A program made the translations under genes and the position numbers. A stretch of 64,000 nucleotides of DNA from Thinopyrum elongatum (Eukaryota; Streptophyta; Magnoliopsida; Poales; Poaceae). The notes beneath the pieces are model-generated. The model saw only the letters and a program-made list of their open reading frames with translations, did no database searches and was not told where the DNA came from. Below are positions 42,361 to 54,890 of this stretch, piece by piece (position 1 is the stretch's first letter; each line of letters opens with the position of its first letter). The stretch covers positions 302,757,048-302,821,047 of the forward strand of contig CM022302.1 of NCBI GenBank assembly GCA_011799875.1, written 5' to 3'.

Positions 42361-45252
42361 CTCTAGGGTGGAACTTATGGTGAAAGTTCCTCCCGTTCCG
42401 TCCTCCTTGACGGGCACCTTCTTGATCTCTGGTGGAGCATCCTTGGACTTCTTGTTCTTGCCAGTGGAACTCTCTGGTGCGTCCTCAATGGAAGCGCAGC
42501 ACTCCGAGGAGGTGCGCTTGCCGGGGTTTGCACCAGAGATCTTGCCGGCCTTCTTCTTCCCCCCGGGAGTTCCAGTGGCAGGAGCAGATGCCTTGACAGC
42601 AAGTGCTGCGGCTGCCTCCCGGTAGAGTTGGTCGGTGCAGATTAGTGCATCCTTCTTGTCGGAGTGGATAGTGATGACACTTATCGGTCCGGGCATCTTC
42701 AACACATTATATGCATAGTGTGATGCCGCCATGAACTTAGCCAGCGCTAGGCGGCCAAGGATCCCATTGTATGACATAGGGATCTTGGCGACATCGAACA
42801 CTACCTTCTCTGTCCTATAGTTGAACTCGCTACCAAATGTTACTGGTAGCGTAATCTTGCCTTTTGGCTGGGTCCTTCCTGGATTGATCCCCTGAAACGT
42901 GCCCGTTTCCTCGAGATCTTCATCAGGAATTTGCAGCTTCTTGAGCACGTCCGGCGAGATTAAGTTCAGCCCGGCCCCACCGTCAACTAGCATTTTTGTC
43001 ACCTTGAGGTTGCGGATTGTTGGTGAGACCAACAAGGGCAAGCAGCCGACCGCAGTTGTGCGATCAGGGTGATCCTCAGTGTAAAAAATGATAGGCGTGT
43101 TGGACCACTTTAAAGGTTTCCGTGCATCAAACGATGGCTCCGTTGCATTAAGCTCATGCACCCACTGTTTAAGTCGGTGGTGAGAGGAATGCAACGAGGC
43201 ACCCCCGTCAATACACATGGCCTCTGTGGCTTTCTGAAACTCGTGCTCACTGGATTCGTTGTCTTCTTCATCATCATTGCCTCCCTCGTCCTTGTCGCGG
43301 CCTCGGGCGGGCCTCTCCTTCTGTTGCTTAGCCTTGTCGCGGCGGCCTCCTCGGCCACCATGCTTCTTGCTAGATCCCTCAGCACCGTCCTGGGCCTTCT
43401 CCTTGTCTCGTCTTTCGTACTCAGCTCTCTGCTTCTCGACAAGCTGCTCAACTTGCCGGCAGTTTTGGAGATCGTGGCCCTTGGTGCAATGGATCTTGCA
43501 ATACTGTTTGCCAGAGCCTTCCGGCTTGTCGGCAGCCGCTAAGGCCAGACAGGAAGCGCACCCAGCAACTTCCTTGCCGGGGTCGTCAACCTTGGCCCTC
43601 TTGGTGGTGCCGGGGTTGCCGGATTCCTCGACAGCAAGCACGGCCTTGCCTCTGCGCTTCTTGTTCCGCCGCCGGCCTTTCTTTGACGGGGTTGCAGCAT
43701 CTTCATCCTCAGATTCGCCCCCTGCGCCAACACCCTCGCCAGGGAGTTTCCTCCCTTCTTCAGCTCGAGCGCACTTGTCGGCCAAAGCGTAAAGCTTGGC
43801 AATACTCCTGACCTTGTTCATCGCCAGCTCTTCGCGCATTTTGCGGTTATGCACATTCTGATGAAACGTGCTAACAACAGCGGCAGGATGAATGTCTGGA
43901 ATATTGTATTGCACCCGGCTAAATCTCTGGATAAACTTGTGCAGGGGTTCGCCCTCCTTTTGAGGAAGGAGATGCAAATCACTCTCTTGGTCAGGAGCTT
44001 GGTGGCCTCCAACAGAGGCGCCAACAAACTGATGGCACAGATTTGACCAAGAAGAAATGGAATTTTCTGGCAGATGCATCAACCACGACCTGATGTTGGG
44101 TTTGAGCACCAACAGGAAGTAGTTGGCAAGTATCTTGTCATCTCGGCCCCCGGCAGCCTGCACCGCAATGGTGTAGATGCTCAAGAACTCCGAGGGGTGA
44201 GTCTTGCCATCATATTTCTCCGGGACCTCTGGTTTGAATGTTCGGGAGTTGGGCCACTGGACTCGCCGGAGCTCACTGGTAAACGCTGGACAACCTACCT
44301 CATAGGGCAAGTCGCCTACGTCCCCCGGCGCAGGCTTGTCGACAGTAGGCCCTGCGCGTTTATCGGACTGATGACGCGCCTCCCGTCGCCGCTCGATTGT
44401 AGTTCGAGCATCTTCTTTGCTTCGTTCCTGAAGAACTTGACGCTGATCGCGGCGCATCCGCGGATTGGATGACATCGTGGAATCGTCATCACGGCCGTCA
44501 GTCCGCCAGGTTGACGACCGCTGCTGCTGTACTGGAGGGGAGTGCATCGTGGTCGCAACGCCTCCAGTCTTCTCACCATCGGCTCGCGTTGGATCGATAG
44601 ACCGCTGCTGCGAGGGCCCCGCTGGCTGCGGCCCATCCTTGTTGACGAAGCCGATGAGGCTCTGGATAGTAGATCGCCACCCCTCCATCTTCTTCGGAGC
44701 AGGAGGAAAATCGAGGAGCAGCTGCGCACGTGCCAAAGCTTCTACTGGCGTAGGTGGCGGCGACAGGTGCGAGGTACGTGAGGTGCTCTGACTCCTAACC
44801 ATGTTAGAAGGAGCATCGTCACGATCACGCGACCGCGCACCACATCCACCGGCAGTTTGGCGTGCATGCTGGGCCTGCGCACCTTGGGATCGATACGCGG
44901 ATGTCTTTCCATGGGGACGTTTGGAACCACCAACGCCACGACGCTGGTCGTCGTGTGTGACCTGGGAAGGCTGCAACGCTTGCGCCGGCGTGGGAGTCTT
45001 GGAAGGCGCCCTTCAATCTCTGTAGTTCGCTGCGCCACCCGTAGGCAGCACGGCTCCATCTCTGGATCTAGCAACGTGCGGGTTGCCGTCGCCGCTGCGA
45101 ACGACGCCGCTCGCCTGGCTCGGATCACCAGAATGCCATGGAGGCTCTAAACCTCCATCTCCTGCATCAACGCCATCACCCGTCCGAGTAGGCATGGGCA
45201 AGACGGACGTAGACGGAACAACCGCTGCCGCACCCTTCTTCTTGGGTGGCAT
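42265..45252 (-). pseudogene. Outer Tat element gag-protease polyprotein
   Basis: Starts at 45252 (MPPKKKGAAAVVPSTSVLPM); codon 80 is TGA (45013-45015), after which the same frame is open for more than 900 codons. Gag core at about 44270-43800 (KYDGKTHPSEFLSIYTI, WLMHLPENSISSWSNLCHQF). Basic stretch KKGRRRNKKRRGKA and the C/H knuckle CKIHCTKGHDLQNC near 43500. Protease at about 43100-42700 with MCIDGGASLH upstream and KMLVDGGAGLNLISPDVLKK as the active-site loop. The tail is out of frame after about 42360, where RT begins in another frame. Confidence 0.85.
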
Positions 45253-45338
45253 GGTGAGAAAGACAGTGAAGAAACTGAGACGCTGATCACCGGATCAGGT
45301 TCGTGCAACCTCGTGCCCCCTACCTGGCACGCCAATGA

Positions 45339-46142
45339 TGTCGGCGTACGACACCTATGGGACCCGAAGGACCCCTTTACAGTTCGGCAGGGAGAGAGGT
45401 ATGCACAAAGAGCAGAACCGATGATCAACGCGAGGGGATTTTTACCCAGGTTCGGGCCGCTGAACTGCGTAAAACCCTACTCCTACTTTAGTTTATTATC
45501 AGTGTTCTCGTCCCAGTTCTTGGAGCGCTTGCAATGAACAGTGTGTTCGTGCAGCAGCTACGCATGCAGAATGGGCCAAGAGTGTTCTCCTTTCCCCTCC
45601 CTGTAGCAGTTGCCTTGGGCCTCCTTTTATATGCTCAAAAGGGGTCACCACAATGGCAAACTGTTCATATGCAAGGTGTAAAGTAGCTACAGGGTTATCA
45701 TACCTAACCACTGGCGGTTTAGGACAAATGCATTTAATGCACCGTGAGGTGTCCGTTTAGGTGTCCCTACTTTCTTGGGGATGGAAAAAGGGGCCATCCC
45801 ATTAGCACCACTTAAGCTTGCCTCCACTAGCGCCTCGCCACGCATCCAGAGATGGGACTAGAATGCCAAGCTGGTCGCTGCGCTGGAGCGGTGGCACGGT
45901 GGCGGAACCTTGCCTGGGTGCGAATCTTGCTGGGCTCCGCAGGCTACCCCGGCAAGATCTTGCCGGGAGCCGAGCCTCTGGTCTTCAGTTTTCCTTATCT
46001 TCTTATCCTTGGCTTGAATGTCTCTTTGATAATCTTGGATTAATCTTTAGCTATTCCCCCGACAAGCCTTGCCGCAGGTATGGTTACAACTGCCCGTGCA
46101 CAAGTATGGGGTACTAAAGGCCCAATATTTAGTACACCGACA
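45339..46142 (-). repeat. Outer Tat element 5' LTR
   Basis: 804 bp; on the plus strand it reads TGTCGGCGTACG..CACCGACA. TATA box on the minus strand (45624-45631). It holds the perfect palindrome CCCGGCAAGATCTTGCCGGG at 45948-45967. The primer-binding site follows to the left at 45316-45335. Confidence 0.92.
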
Positions 46143-46687
46143 GATGGAATTACTCACTCACGACGGTGAGCATCATGAAATTGGTGATGGAGGATGGTTG
46201 ATGATGATGATGGCGATGAATCCCCCTCTCCGGAGCCCCAAACGAACTCCAGATCTGGCCTCCCAATGAAGAACAGGAGGTGGTGGCGGCTCTGTATCGT
46301 AAAACGTGATGAAACTTCCTCCTTGGTTTTTTCTCGAGAATTACAAATTTATAGTGCTGACTGCTGAGATTATGGTCAGAGGAACCTCATGGGCCCCACA
46401 AGCCACTAGGGCGCGACTAGGGGGGTGGGCGGGCCCCGGTGCCTCGTGGGCAGCAGGTGGCCTCCCTCTAGTGGGTCATTGCTCTAGTATTTTTTATTTA
46501 TTCCATAAAAAATCTCCAAAAAATTTCGTCTAATTCTGAGAACTTTTATTTCTGCACAAAAAACAACACCATGGTAGTTCTGCTGAAAACAACGTCAGTC
46601 TGGGTTAGTTTCATTCAAATCATGCAAATTAGAGTCCAAAACAAGAGAAAAAGTCTTTGGAATAGTAGATGCAACATAGACGTATCG
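46143..46687 (-). repeat. Athila 5' LTR, outer part
   Basis: Starts next to the Tat LTR (GATGGAATTACTCACTC) and ends near 46687 with TGATACGTC on the minus strand (one terminal base differs). The content (CTCATGGGCCCCACAAGCC, CACCATGGTAGTTCTGCTG) is typical of Athila-lineage LTRs in Triticeae. It belongs with 22193-22781, from which it was separated by the outer Tat insertion. Its right neighbour is Copia LTR, so the Athila element was inserted in that LTR. Confidence 0.65.
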
Positions 46688-47206
46688 GGATGGAGGAGTA
46701 TATATAGCCTTCACCCAAAATCCAATCGTCACAACCTTTTGACTCAACTCGGTGACACCGAACCATAAACTCGGTGAGACTGACCTGTGTAAAAGATTCG
46801 AACGTTGGGGATTTCAGTGAGATCAAACAAGAGATCTCAGATGGACCGATATGCGATGATCTAAGCAAGATTGCATTTCGGTAATTCTGATTGGTTCAAC
46901 TCGGTGATTCCGAAATGAACTAATTGGGTTACAGAAACTTGGTTAGTGCAATTCGGTGAGACCAATCGTCATCTCTGTAAAACCAAAATTCTAGGGTAAT
47001 GTGATCTTGGATGACTTAACCAAAAATGTAGAGTCTTGAAGCTTGTGCCAATCCATGTCCTTACCATTTTGAAGGGGTCCACATCCTCACATCCTTGCCA
47101 TGCCAGTGTTAAACTTTTCTCAAATATACTTGGTGAAAGTGTTAGTCCAATAACATGTATGTTGACATGAATTACCAAAACCACCAAGGGAGCAAATGTG
47201 CTTTCA
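46688..47206 (-). repeat. 3' LTR of Copia A (truncated)
   Basis: On the minus strand it starts TGAAAGCAC at 47206, just after the polypurine tract. It is related to the solo LTR at 19309-20869: same TATATATA box (46697-46708) and the same TCGGTNNNACCGA-like dyads (46745-47000). Its 3' part was displaced by the Athila element. Confidence 0.75.
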
Positions 47207-47217
47207 ATCTCCCCCTG
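47207..47217 (-). promoter_or_regulatory. Polypurine tract of Copia A
   Basis: AGGGGGAGAT on the minus strand, directly before the LTR start TGAAAG. It marks the 3' end of the internal region and fixes the orientation. Confidence 0.7.
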
Positions 47218-49280
47218 TTTGGTAATTGATTACAACATACATCAAAGCTTCAAATAAAAGACAACCAGAAATATATGAAATATTTGAGAAAACATGTAAC
47301 AAGCATATGCTCCCCCTACAAGTGTGCAACCATTTAAGTTATAATAGCCTTTGGAATGTAGATGCACAATAGGAAGGAATTTGCAATGTGTTACATGTAT
47401 CTTGGCTATATGCATCAGAACAAAAAGGATGAGAATGTAGTATCTTCATATCAATGATTCTTTCTTGCAAACAATATGTGCAATAAGCAAGAGCTCATCA
47501 TGCACTTGAGTGTGATGGATATACTTACCTTGAAGTACTTGAGCAATTTTCTGAAGATATAGGCTTGAGAAAACAAGGTTATATAACATAGTAGAATTTC
47601 TTCAAAGAAAGAGAAACAAGACCATCAAGAATGCCAAGATTGGGGTGACATGTATAGAAGAAAGTATCACTAGGTGAATACTTCTTTAGGTGCAACCATG
47701 TCCCCAAAAGATCAAGTAAAGAATTTTCAATAGAGTTCCAAAAGTGATTCTTTCTCCCCTAATCTTGAACTTCCTCTCCCCTTGGATATCAGCATTGAAT
47801 AATGGGAGTAGGTAGGGTGAGACAAAACCAGAGCATAAATCAGAGCAAACCAGTTAACAACAGAGCAATAAAATGAATCAACTAGGATCAAATACATGTT
47901 TCTCCCCTCTTAGAAGCATGTAGAATTCTCTCCTCTTATAAAATGCACCTCTCTCCCTTTAGGGTATTTCTCTTGTTATAGAAGAGATTTGTAAATGGGC
48001 TTTGATGTGCATCTCTCTCCCCCTTTGACATCAATTTCCAAGAACGGTCTAGCTTCAAGGTTTATTGATCAAGTGGGTATGGTCCTTGAGATGCACAACT
48101 AGCTATGATTTAGCTTTAGATGTAGGTAGAGGATAAAGAATCATTGAGTGGAGCTGGAAATGAAAGAACATGGAAGTTCTGACAGAAAGTTCTTTATGCA
48201 ATGAAATCGATGTCTCCGATTAGTATCTATCGGTGAGTCCGAGATTGGCTTGTCACAGAAAGATAACATCGGCGTATCCGAGTATGTCCTCTTCGGTTTT
48301 ACCGATGAACAGATATGCAATGTTAATTGCATTTCGATGGAACCGATGTGGTTCGGATCGGAGTTACCGAATTCAAGGCAGAGAGAAAATTTTGTCAACT
48401 CAGCTCACTTGGCAATTAGCTCTCACAAGGATTTTCAGTGAATTCGAACAAGATTTGCAATGCATTGACTAAAAGAAGGAATATAGCTAAGCAAGAAAAA
48501 AGAAATAAGGAAAGAACATCTAGATGAAGTTTTTTTGAAAAGGGAATAAAAAAAACTAAATGCAACAAGAAAAAACAACTAAAAGAAACACTAGGAACTT
48601 CATCTAGAAGAGGGTCGGCTACTAGGTCACCTATGTTTGAGTATATTGACTTAGAGTCAAGTGAGGTCGCTTGATCATAGGTCATACTCATTGTTAAGCT
48701 CATAATGGGGTTACCTTTTTTCATTTAAGCATTTCAATGTATTCACATTTTCTTGAGTTACTTTAACTCATGTCTTTGAGCAAAGCTTCTCTAAGGTGTG
48801 ATGACTTACATTGGGTTTTGGTGTTGATTTCCATCATGTATTTGAAATTGTTGTGGATGCTCATATTTGTGAAATTGGTAGCTATCCACTTCATTTTTAG
48901 TTCATCTTCCTACATGGGTTAGTCTCGCAAGGAACAACATGCATATCCAAAATGACAAGAGTGAGTAATATAGTCATATATTGTCAAATGATATGTTTAA
49001 GTTGTCTTGTTCCTTGAACACACCAAAGGTTTAGATACTTGGTCCAAGTTTGTTTGCTCATAGTAGGAGTTTGAGAGCAAACTTGTGGAATGGTGTATAT
49101 CCAAGTACCTACAAGGGTTAGATACAATACAAGGGAGCAAGGTATCCAAGATATGAAATGGTCATCATAAGAGAATCATCATGGATTAGTCATAATAGCT
49201 CATGCTCTTGCATGCATCCAAGTGAGTTTTTAGTTCACATTGGAAACATCAATGACATTCAACTCACTTCTCAAATGACA
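47218..49280 (-). other. 3' internal region of Copia A, noncoding
   Basis: Lies between RNase H and the polypurine tract, where SIRE-like Copia elements may carry an extra ORF. I find no open frame or domain. At 48200-48370 there is a cluster of CGGT/ACCG dyads (for example ATCGGTGAGTCCGAG, TTCGGTTTTACCGATG) like those in the LTRs. Confidence 0.55.
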
Positions 49281-50880
49281 AAATATCTTCTCATCTAGAG
49301 GTTTAGTGAAGATATCCGCCAATTGTTTGTCGGTACGAACATGTTTAAGATAAATGTCACCTTTAGCAACATCGTCTCGAACGAAATGGTGTCGAACCTC
49401 AATATGCCTGGTTTGAGAATGTTGTACGGGATTGTGTGCAATCTAAATAGCACTCTCATTTTCACAAAGCAATGGAACATGTTTCACATGTATCCCATAA
49501 TCTTTGAGAGTTTGTGTCATCCATAGCAATTGTGCAGAACACGATTCGACTGCGATGTATTCCGCTTCGGCGGTGGATAGAGATACTGAATTTTGTTTTT
49601 TTGGAAGACCAAGACACAAGAGATATACCAAGAAATTGACATGTACCCGAAGTGTATTTTCTATCAACCTTGTCTCTAGCATAGTCCGAGTCGGAATAGC
49701 CAACAAGTTTGAAAGAAGATCCTTTGGGATACCAGATGCCAAAGTTTGGTGTGTGTATCAAGTATCTCACAATTCTTTTTCACAGCCTTGAGATGACACT
49801 CTTTTGGTGCCGCTTGGTATCGTGCACACATGCACACGCTTAGCATATTTCGGGACGGGAGGCACATAGATATAGAAATGATCCGATCATGGAATTATAA
49901 AACCTTTTGGTCAATGGGCTTGCCATCCTTTGTCAAGTTAAGATGTCTGGTGGTAGGCATGGGATTTTTCATACCTTTGCTTTCTTGCATGTTGAACTTC
50001 TTGAATAAGTCCTTGGTGTACTTTGTTTGAGAAACACAAGTACCCTCCCTACTTTGCTTAATTTCCAAACCAAGGAAGAATTTGAGTTCACACATCATAG
50101 ACATCTCATACTTTTTCGACATCAACCTTCCAAAATTTTCATTAAAGAGAGGGTCAGTAGATCCAAATATGATAACATCAACATATATTTGGCATACAAA
50201 TAGTTCACCATTAATTCTCTTAGTAAATAAAGCTAAATCAATTCAAAACCATTTTCAAGAAGAAACTTTGTCAAGCATTTATAGCAAGCTCTAGTGGCTT
50301 CTTTGAGACCATAAAGAGCTTTATGAAATTTATAGACATGGTTTGGTTTCTTGGGATTGCCAAAGCCGGGATGTTGTTTAACATAAACTTCCTACTCAAT
50401 TTCACCATTTAAGAAGGCACTTTTAATATCCATTTGATAGAGGGTGATATCATGGTGATTGGCATAAGCAAGTAGAATGCGAATGGACTCAAGTATAGCA
50501 ATGGGGGCAGAGGTCTCACCATAGCCCATACCTTCAACTTGTGTGTGCCTTGAGCCACGAGACTAGCCTTGTTGCATATGACTTGTCCATCTTCATCTTG
50601 CTTGTTACGAAACACCCATTTGGTTCTGATGATTTTTTGTTCATGCTTGGGCTTCTCAACCAATGTCCACACTTGATTCCTCTCGAAGTTGTGTAGTTCT
50701 GCATGCATAGTATTCACCCAATCGGGGTCTTCGAGGGCTTCATCAACCATCATAGGCTCAATACTAGAGATGAATGAGTAATGCTCACAAAAGTCAGCTA
50801 AACGAGATTTAGAGCGAGTGATTCTCCTGGATTTGATATCGCCAAGAATTTGTTTGACGAGATGTCCTAAGAATCCATAG
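49281..50880 (-). pseudogene. Copia A reverse transcriptase and RNase H, decayed
   Basis: From right to left: RITRSKSRLADFCEHYSFIS, PDWVNTMHAELHNFERNQVW, KTKWVF-type palm entry (IIRTKWVFRNKQDEDG), LVAQG, then pieces with stops. The catalytic box, normally YVDD, reads YVDV at 50174-50185. MMCELKFFLGLEIKQSREGT is near 50080. RNase H: MRYLIHTPNFGIWYPKGSSF, LVGYSDSDYARDKVDRKYTS, ending in ADIFTKPLDEK near 49290. Gag, protease and integrase are missing; the right side is cut at 50880 by a Gypsy fragment. Confidence 0.82.
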
Positions 50881-50889
50881 AGGCGCCAG

Positions 50890-52590
50890 CGCAAGCATCC
50901 GAAGGGTACCAACAGCATCCCTAGTGGGCACAACTCGGGTGCCACTGATAACGGCACCACAGCTGACGGGGCCAAGGACCAGGGAGAGGACATTAAAGCC
51001 TCCTCGGGATGGCAGAACAGCCCCGAGGGGATACCCGAGAATGAAGACCCAAATGATCTCGATGACAGCATGGACATAAACTACTTACCCGAATCCAAGG
51101 AGGTTGAGAGCCTCGGACCCAAGGACTTCATAGTCCTCGAAGACCCATACGAGCAAGAGTGGTTCAGATGGCGCTTGGTGGCCACTGCCAGAAGCATGAA
51201 AAAGCAGCAGCAATAGCTGCACACCGATCAGAATGAGCTCAATGACAAGTGGGTGGAAGTTCTCACAGCCGAACAGGATCTCAAAGAGGGGCAAGAGACC
51301 ACATCCAAATCCTACCCACGCCAGCGTTTGCTGCCGGAATTCGATGACGAGACCACTGGCAACATGCTCTTAACACGTGGCCGCGACTAGTAGCCTGACC
51401 GGCCCCCTAGAGGTTGCGACTCGCTAGTAGGGGAACACATGAATCCCCAAACAACGACACGCTGTTACGGCGAGGATCCCGTTGATCACCCCGAGCCCTA
51501 TGACGTGCGCAGGAGGATAGAAGAAAATCGGGCCCCTTCGTGATCCATCTACGGGTCAAGGGGGCGCACGTCAGCCGGGCTCGACGGATATGAGGCCTGG
51601 TTAGACAGACACGACAGAGCTCAGGAACATGCATATGCACGGATGTCTCCTGACATCTGGCACAATACGGCTCGATTTCGAGGGCCTGCACATCTGATCT
51701 GTTTCACAGATGAGGTGATGGAGCATCAGTTCCCGGATGGGTTTAAACCCATAATATCGAATAGTACGGCTGGACGACCGATCTGGCCATGTGGATCGAA
51801 GATTTTTCTCCTCCATATCCACATGGCCCATGGAGACGATCTCCATGCCGTCAAATATCTGCCACTCAAACTTAAAGGACCAGCGAGACACTGGTTCAAT
51901 AGCCTGCCTCCCCACTCCATCAGAAGTTGGGAAGCCCTTAAGGACGCATTTAGGGCAAACATCCAGCGTACTTACATCCAAACCCTGGACGGCGACAACC
52001 TCAACCACGTTGTTCAACAACCTGGCGAGTCGGCCCAGAATTTTCGGAATAGGTTCTTGACTAAAAATAACCAGATAGTTGACTGCCCTGACGCAGAAGC
52101 AATCACCGCCTTCCAACATAGTATTCGGGACGAGTGGCTTGCATGACAGCTCGGGCAAGAAAAGCTGAGAACCATGGTGGTCCTTACTTCCCTCATGACT
52201 CGCTTTGTGCGGGATAGGACAATTGGATGGCCCGCAGCTCTCACGGCGGCGAAGCCGGAACCTCCGAAGTACGTAATGGTACCGGCAAGCCCAGACGCAA
52301 CCAAAACAAGCGCATGCACAAGAATAGCAGCAGCAACGCCGAGGACGCCACAGTCAACGCAGGGTTCAATGGTTCCAAGGCTTGACAGAAAAAGAAACCC
52401 TTTAAAGGGAACAAGGACGGCCCTAGCGAGCTGGACAAAATCCTTGACAGACTATGCCAAATTCATGGCACCTCGGATAAACCCGCAAACCATACCAACC
52501 AAAACTGTTGGGTCTTCAAGCAAGCGGGGAAGGTGATGGCGAAAAGTCACAGTAAAAGCCAGTCTCGAAGCAAAGCCGAGGAGTACTACT
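50890..52590 (+). pseudogene. Fatima-like gag
   Basis: The N-terminal acidic region reads QNSPEGIPENEDPNDLDDSM and PYEQEWFRWRLVATARSMKK, followed by stops (51217-51219 and 51388-51393). The gag core is at 51640-52140: LPLKLKGPARHWFNSLPPHS and RSWEALKDAFRANIQRTYIQ, then ESAQNFRNRFLTKNNQIVDC. After a stop at 52144-52146 a basic nucleocapsid-like stretch follows, ending QSRSKAEEYYL at 52590. There are many stops; nonfunctional. Confidence 0.72.
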
Positions 52591-52599
52591 TGTGAGCTG

Positions 52600-54139
52600 T
52601 GTTGGGATTTTCCCCGCAGAAGAGGGGAGATGCAGTACAGTAGAGATAAGTATTTCCCTCAGTGAGAACCAAGGTTTAACGAACCAATAGGAGATCACGC
52701 AAAGCCTCATGAATAGTACCTCCACACACCAAAGCAAATACTTGCACCCAACGTGGGCAAAAGGGTTGTCAATGCCCTTCAACTAGTTACTAGCAAGGAT
52801 CAAATCTTATATAGGTAGATGGATAAATTGTAATACAAAATAAAAGAAATAAAATTGCAGCAAAGGAATTTAGTTTTTGTAATATGATTAAGGTAGACCC
52901 AGGGGCCATAGTTTTCACTAGAGGCTTCTCTCTCAAACACATAGCATACGGTTGGTGAACAAATTACTATTGAGCAATGGATAGAAAATTGCATAGTTAC
53001 GATGATATCCAAGGCAATGATCATGTATATAGGCATTGCGTCCGAGACAAGTAGACCAACTCCTGCCTGCATCTACTACTATTACTCCACCAATCAACCG
53101 CTATCTAGTATGCATCTATGGTACTAAGTTCATGAAAACGGAGTAACGCCTTAAGCAGGATGACATGATGTAGACACAGTAAACCCAATCAATATGAATA
53201 AACCCCGTTGTTTTACGCTTAATGGCAACAATACAAATACGTGTCTTGTCCCCTTCTGTCACTGGGATATAGAGCACCGCAAGATTGAACCCATGACAAA
53301 GCGCCTCTCCCACTGAAGATAAATCAATCTAATTGGCCAAACCAAACAGATAGATCAGAGAGAAATACAAAGCTATAACAATCATGAATAATAAAGTTTA
53401 GAAAAGATTCAATTACTTCTCATGAATATTCAGATCATAACCCACAATTCAGCGGATCCCAACAAACACACCACAAAAGAAGATTACATCGGATAGAAAT
53501 CCAATAACATCGAGGAGAACATGGTATTGAAGGTCAAAGACAGAGACGAAGCCATCTAGATACTAGCTATGAGCCCGTAGGTCTATGGTGAACTACTCAC
53601 GCATCATCGGAAGGCAGCAAGTATGATGTAGAAGCCCTCCGTGATCGATTCCCCCTCTGGCAGAGTACCGGAAAAGGCCTCTAGATGGGATCACGGAAGA
53701 ACAAAAGCTTGCGGTGGCGGAAAAATGGTTACAGGTGGCTCTCTATAGGTTTGGGAATATTTGGGAATTTACATAAGTGGAATTAGGTCAAACGGAGCTG
53801 CGTGGGGCCCACAAGCTCAGTGGGCACGCCAACCCCCCTTGGGCGCGCCCCTCGAGCTTGTGGCTCCCTCGTTCTCGTCTGGTCTCCTCTTGAAACTTCG
53901 AGGGTCCCTTCTAGTTTAGAAAAAATTAATCCAATTTTTTTTGTTTGGACTTCATTTGATATTGAATTTCTGAAAAGCCAAAAACAAGCAAAAAAACAGC
54001 AACTGGCACTAGGCACTAGGTTAATAGGTTAGTCCCAAAAAGGATGTAAAATAGCATATAAATGCATATAAAACATCCAAGATTGATAATATAATAGCAT
54101 GGAACAATAAAAAAATATAGATACATTGGAGACGTATCA
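52600..54139 (-). repeat. Solo LTR of an Athila-type element
   Basis: 1540 bp. On the plus strand it reads TGTTGGGATTTTCCCCG to GAGACGTATCA; on the minus strand it starts TGATACGTCTCC, like the LTR end at 46687. It interrupts the Gypsy gag-protease fragment. The flanking five bases (AGCTG and AGGAT) do not match, so no clean target duplication is visible. There is no internal sequence. Confidence 0.68.
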
Positions 54140-54144
54140 AGGAT

Positions 54145-54890
54145 GAACCTCGTCGGCCGAATAATGGAGGCCAGAAGCGGTTCCCTCCCGAAGCAAAAGA
54201 TGTAAACATGATCTACGTCACTCACATCCCCAAAAGGGAGAGGAAACATGCACTTCGGGATGCTACGCCCTCGATCCCGACGCCCTGTGGTCGGCCTACC
54301 CGATCACGTTTGATAAGCATGACCACCCGACCATCATCCGTCATGGAGGGTCTGTGGCTTTGGTCCGGGACCCCATTGTTGATGGGTTCCACCTAACACG
54401 TGTCCTTATGGATGGAGGCAACAGCCTCAACCTGATCTATGCGGATACGATTAGGAAAATGGGCTACGATCCATCTAGGATCAAGCCCAACACCACCACT
54501 TTCAAGGGTGTCATACCTGCCGTCGAAGCACGCTGCACATGAATGATCACTTTGGAGGTAGTCTTCGGATCATCCAAAAACTTGCGAAGTGAAGAGTTAA
54601 TCTTCGATATCGTCCCCTTCCGCAGTGGCTACCACGCACTGCTCGGGCGAACCACATTCGCTTGCTTCAATGCTGTCCCACACTATGCATATTTAAAGCT
54701 AAATATGTTGGGGCCAACCGGTGTTTTTACAGTCAATGGCAACATTAAATACTCTCTCCAAACAGAGGAGCAGACCGCGGCTTTCGCAGTCGAGGTTCAG
54801 GTGACCGAGGAGGCAGCCCGCACTCTACTCGGGAAGGGTACGCCGGGCTCTTCAAAGCGCAACTGGGGTGCACCCATCGACCTCGGATAG
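54145..54890 (+). pseudogene. Fatima-like aspartic protease
   Basis: Resumes after the solo LTR: EPRRPNNGGQKRFPPEAKDV, VNMIYVTHIPKRERKHALRD, then a frameshift. The protease is at 54340-54890, with RVLMDGGNSLNLIYADTIRK as the active-site loop, a TGA at 54540-54542, then MITLEVVFGSSKNLRSEELI and GYHALLGRTTFACFNAVPHY. It parallels 9238-9719. Confidence 0.75.

Larger units (their letters stand above)
22782..46142 (-). mobile_element. Outer Tat-lineage Gypsy element, split by a sister element
   Basis: Minus-strand element with 5' LTR at 45339-46142 and a truncated 3' LTR at 22782-23415. Gag, protease, RT, RNase H, archaeal-type RNase H and integrase run from 45252 to 38802 on the minus strand, and an antisense gene (23814-25815 plus 36133-38110) lies on the plus strand. 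The stretch 25816-36132 is the inner element plus one target duplication; without it the outer element is about 13.0 kb. The second RNase H and the antisense Transposase_28 gene place it in the Tat lineage. It is dead: there are stops in gag and frameshifts at protease/RT. Confidence 0.85.

Noticed and set aside
46556..46780. Small plus-strand open frame near 46571 as a gene
   Set aside because: It spans the junction between an Athila LTR and a Copia LTR and has no domain.
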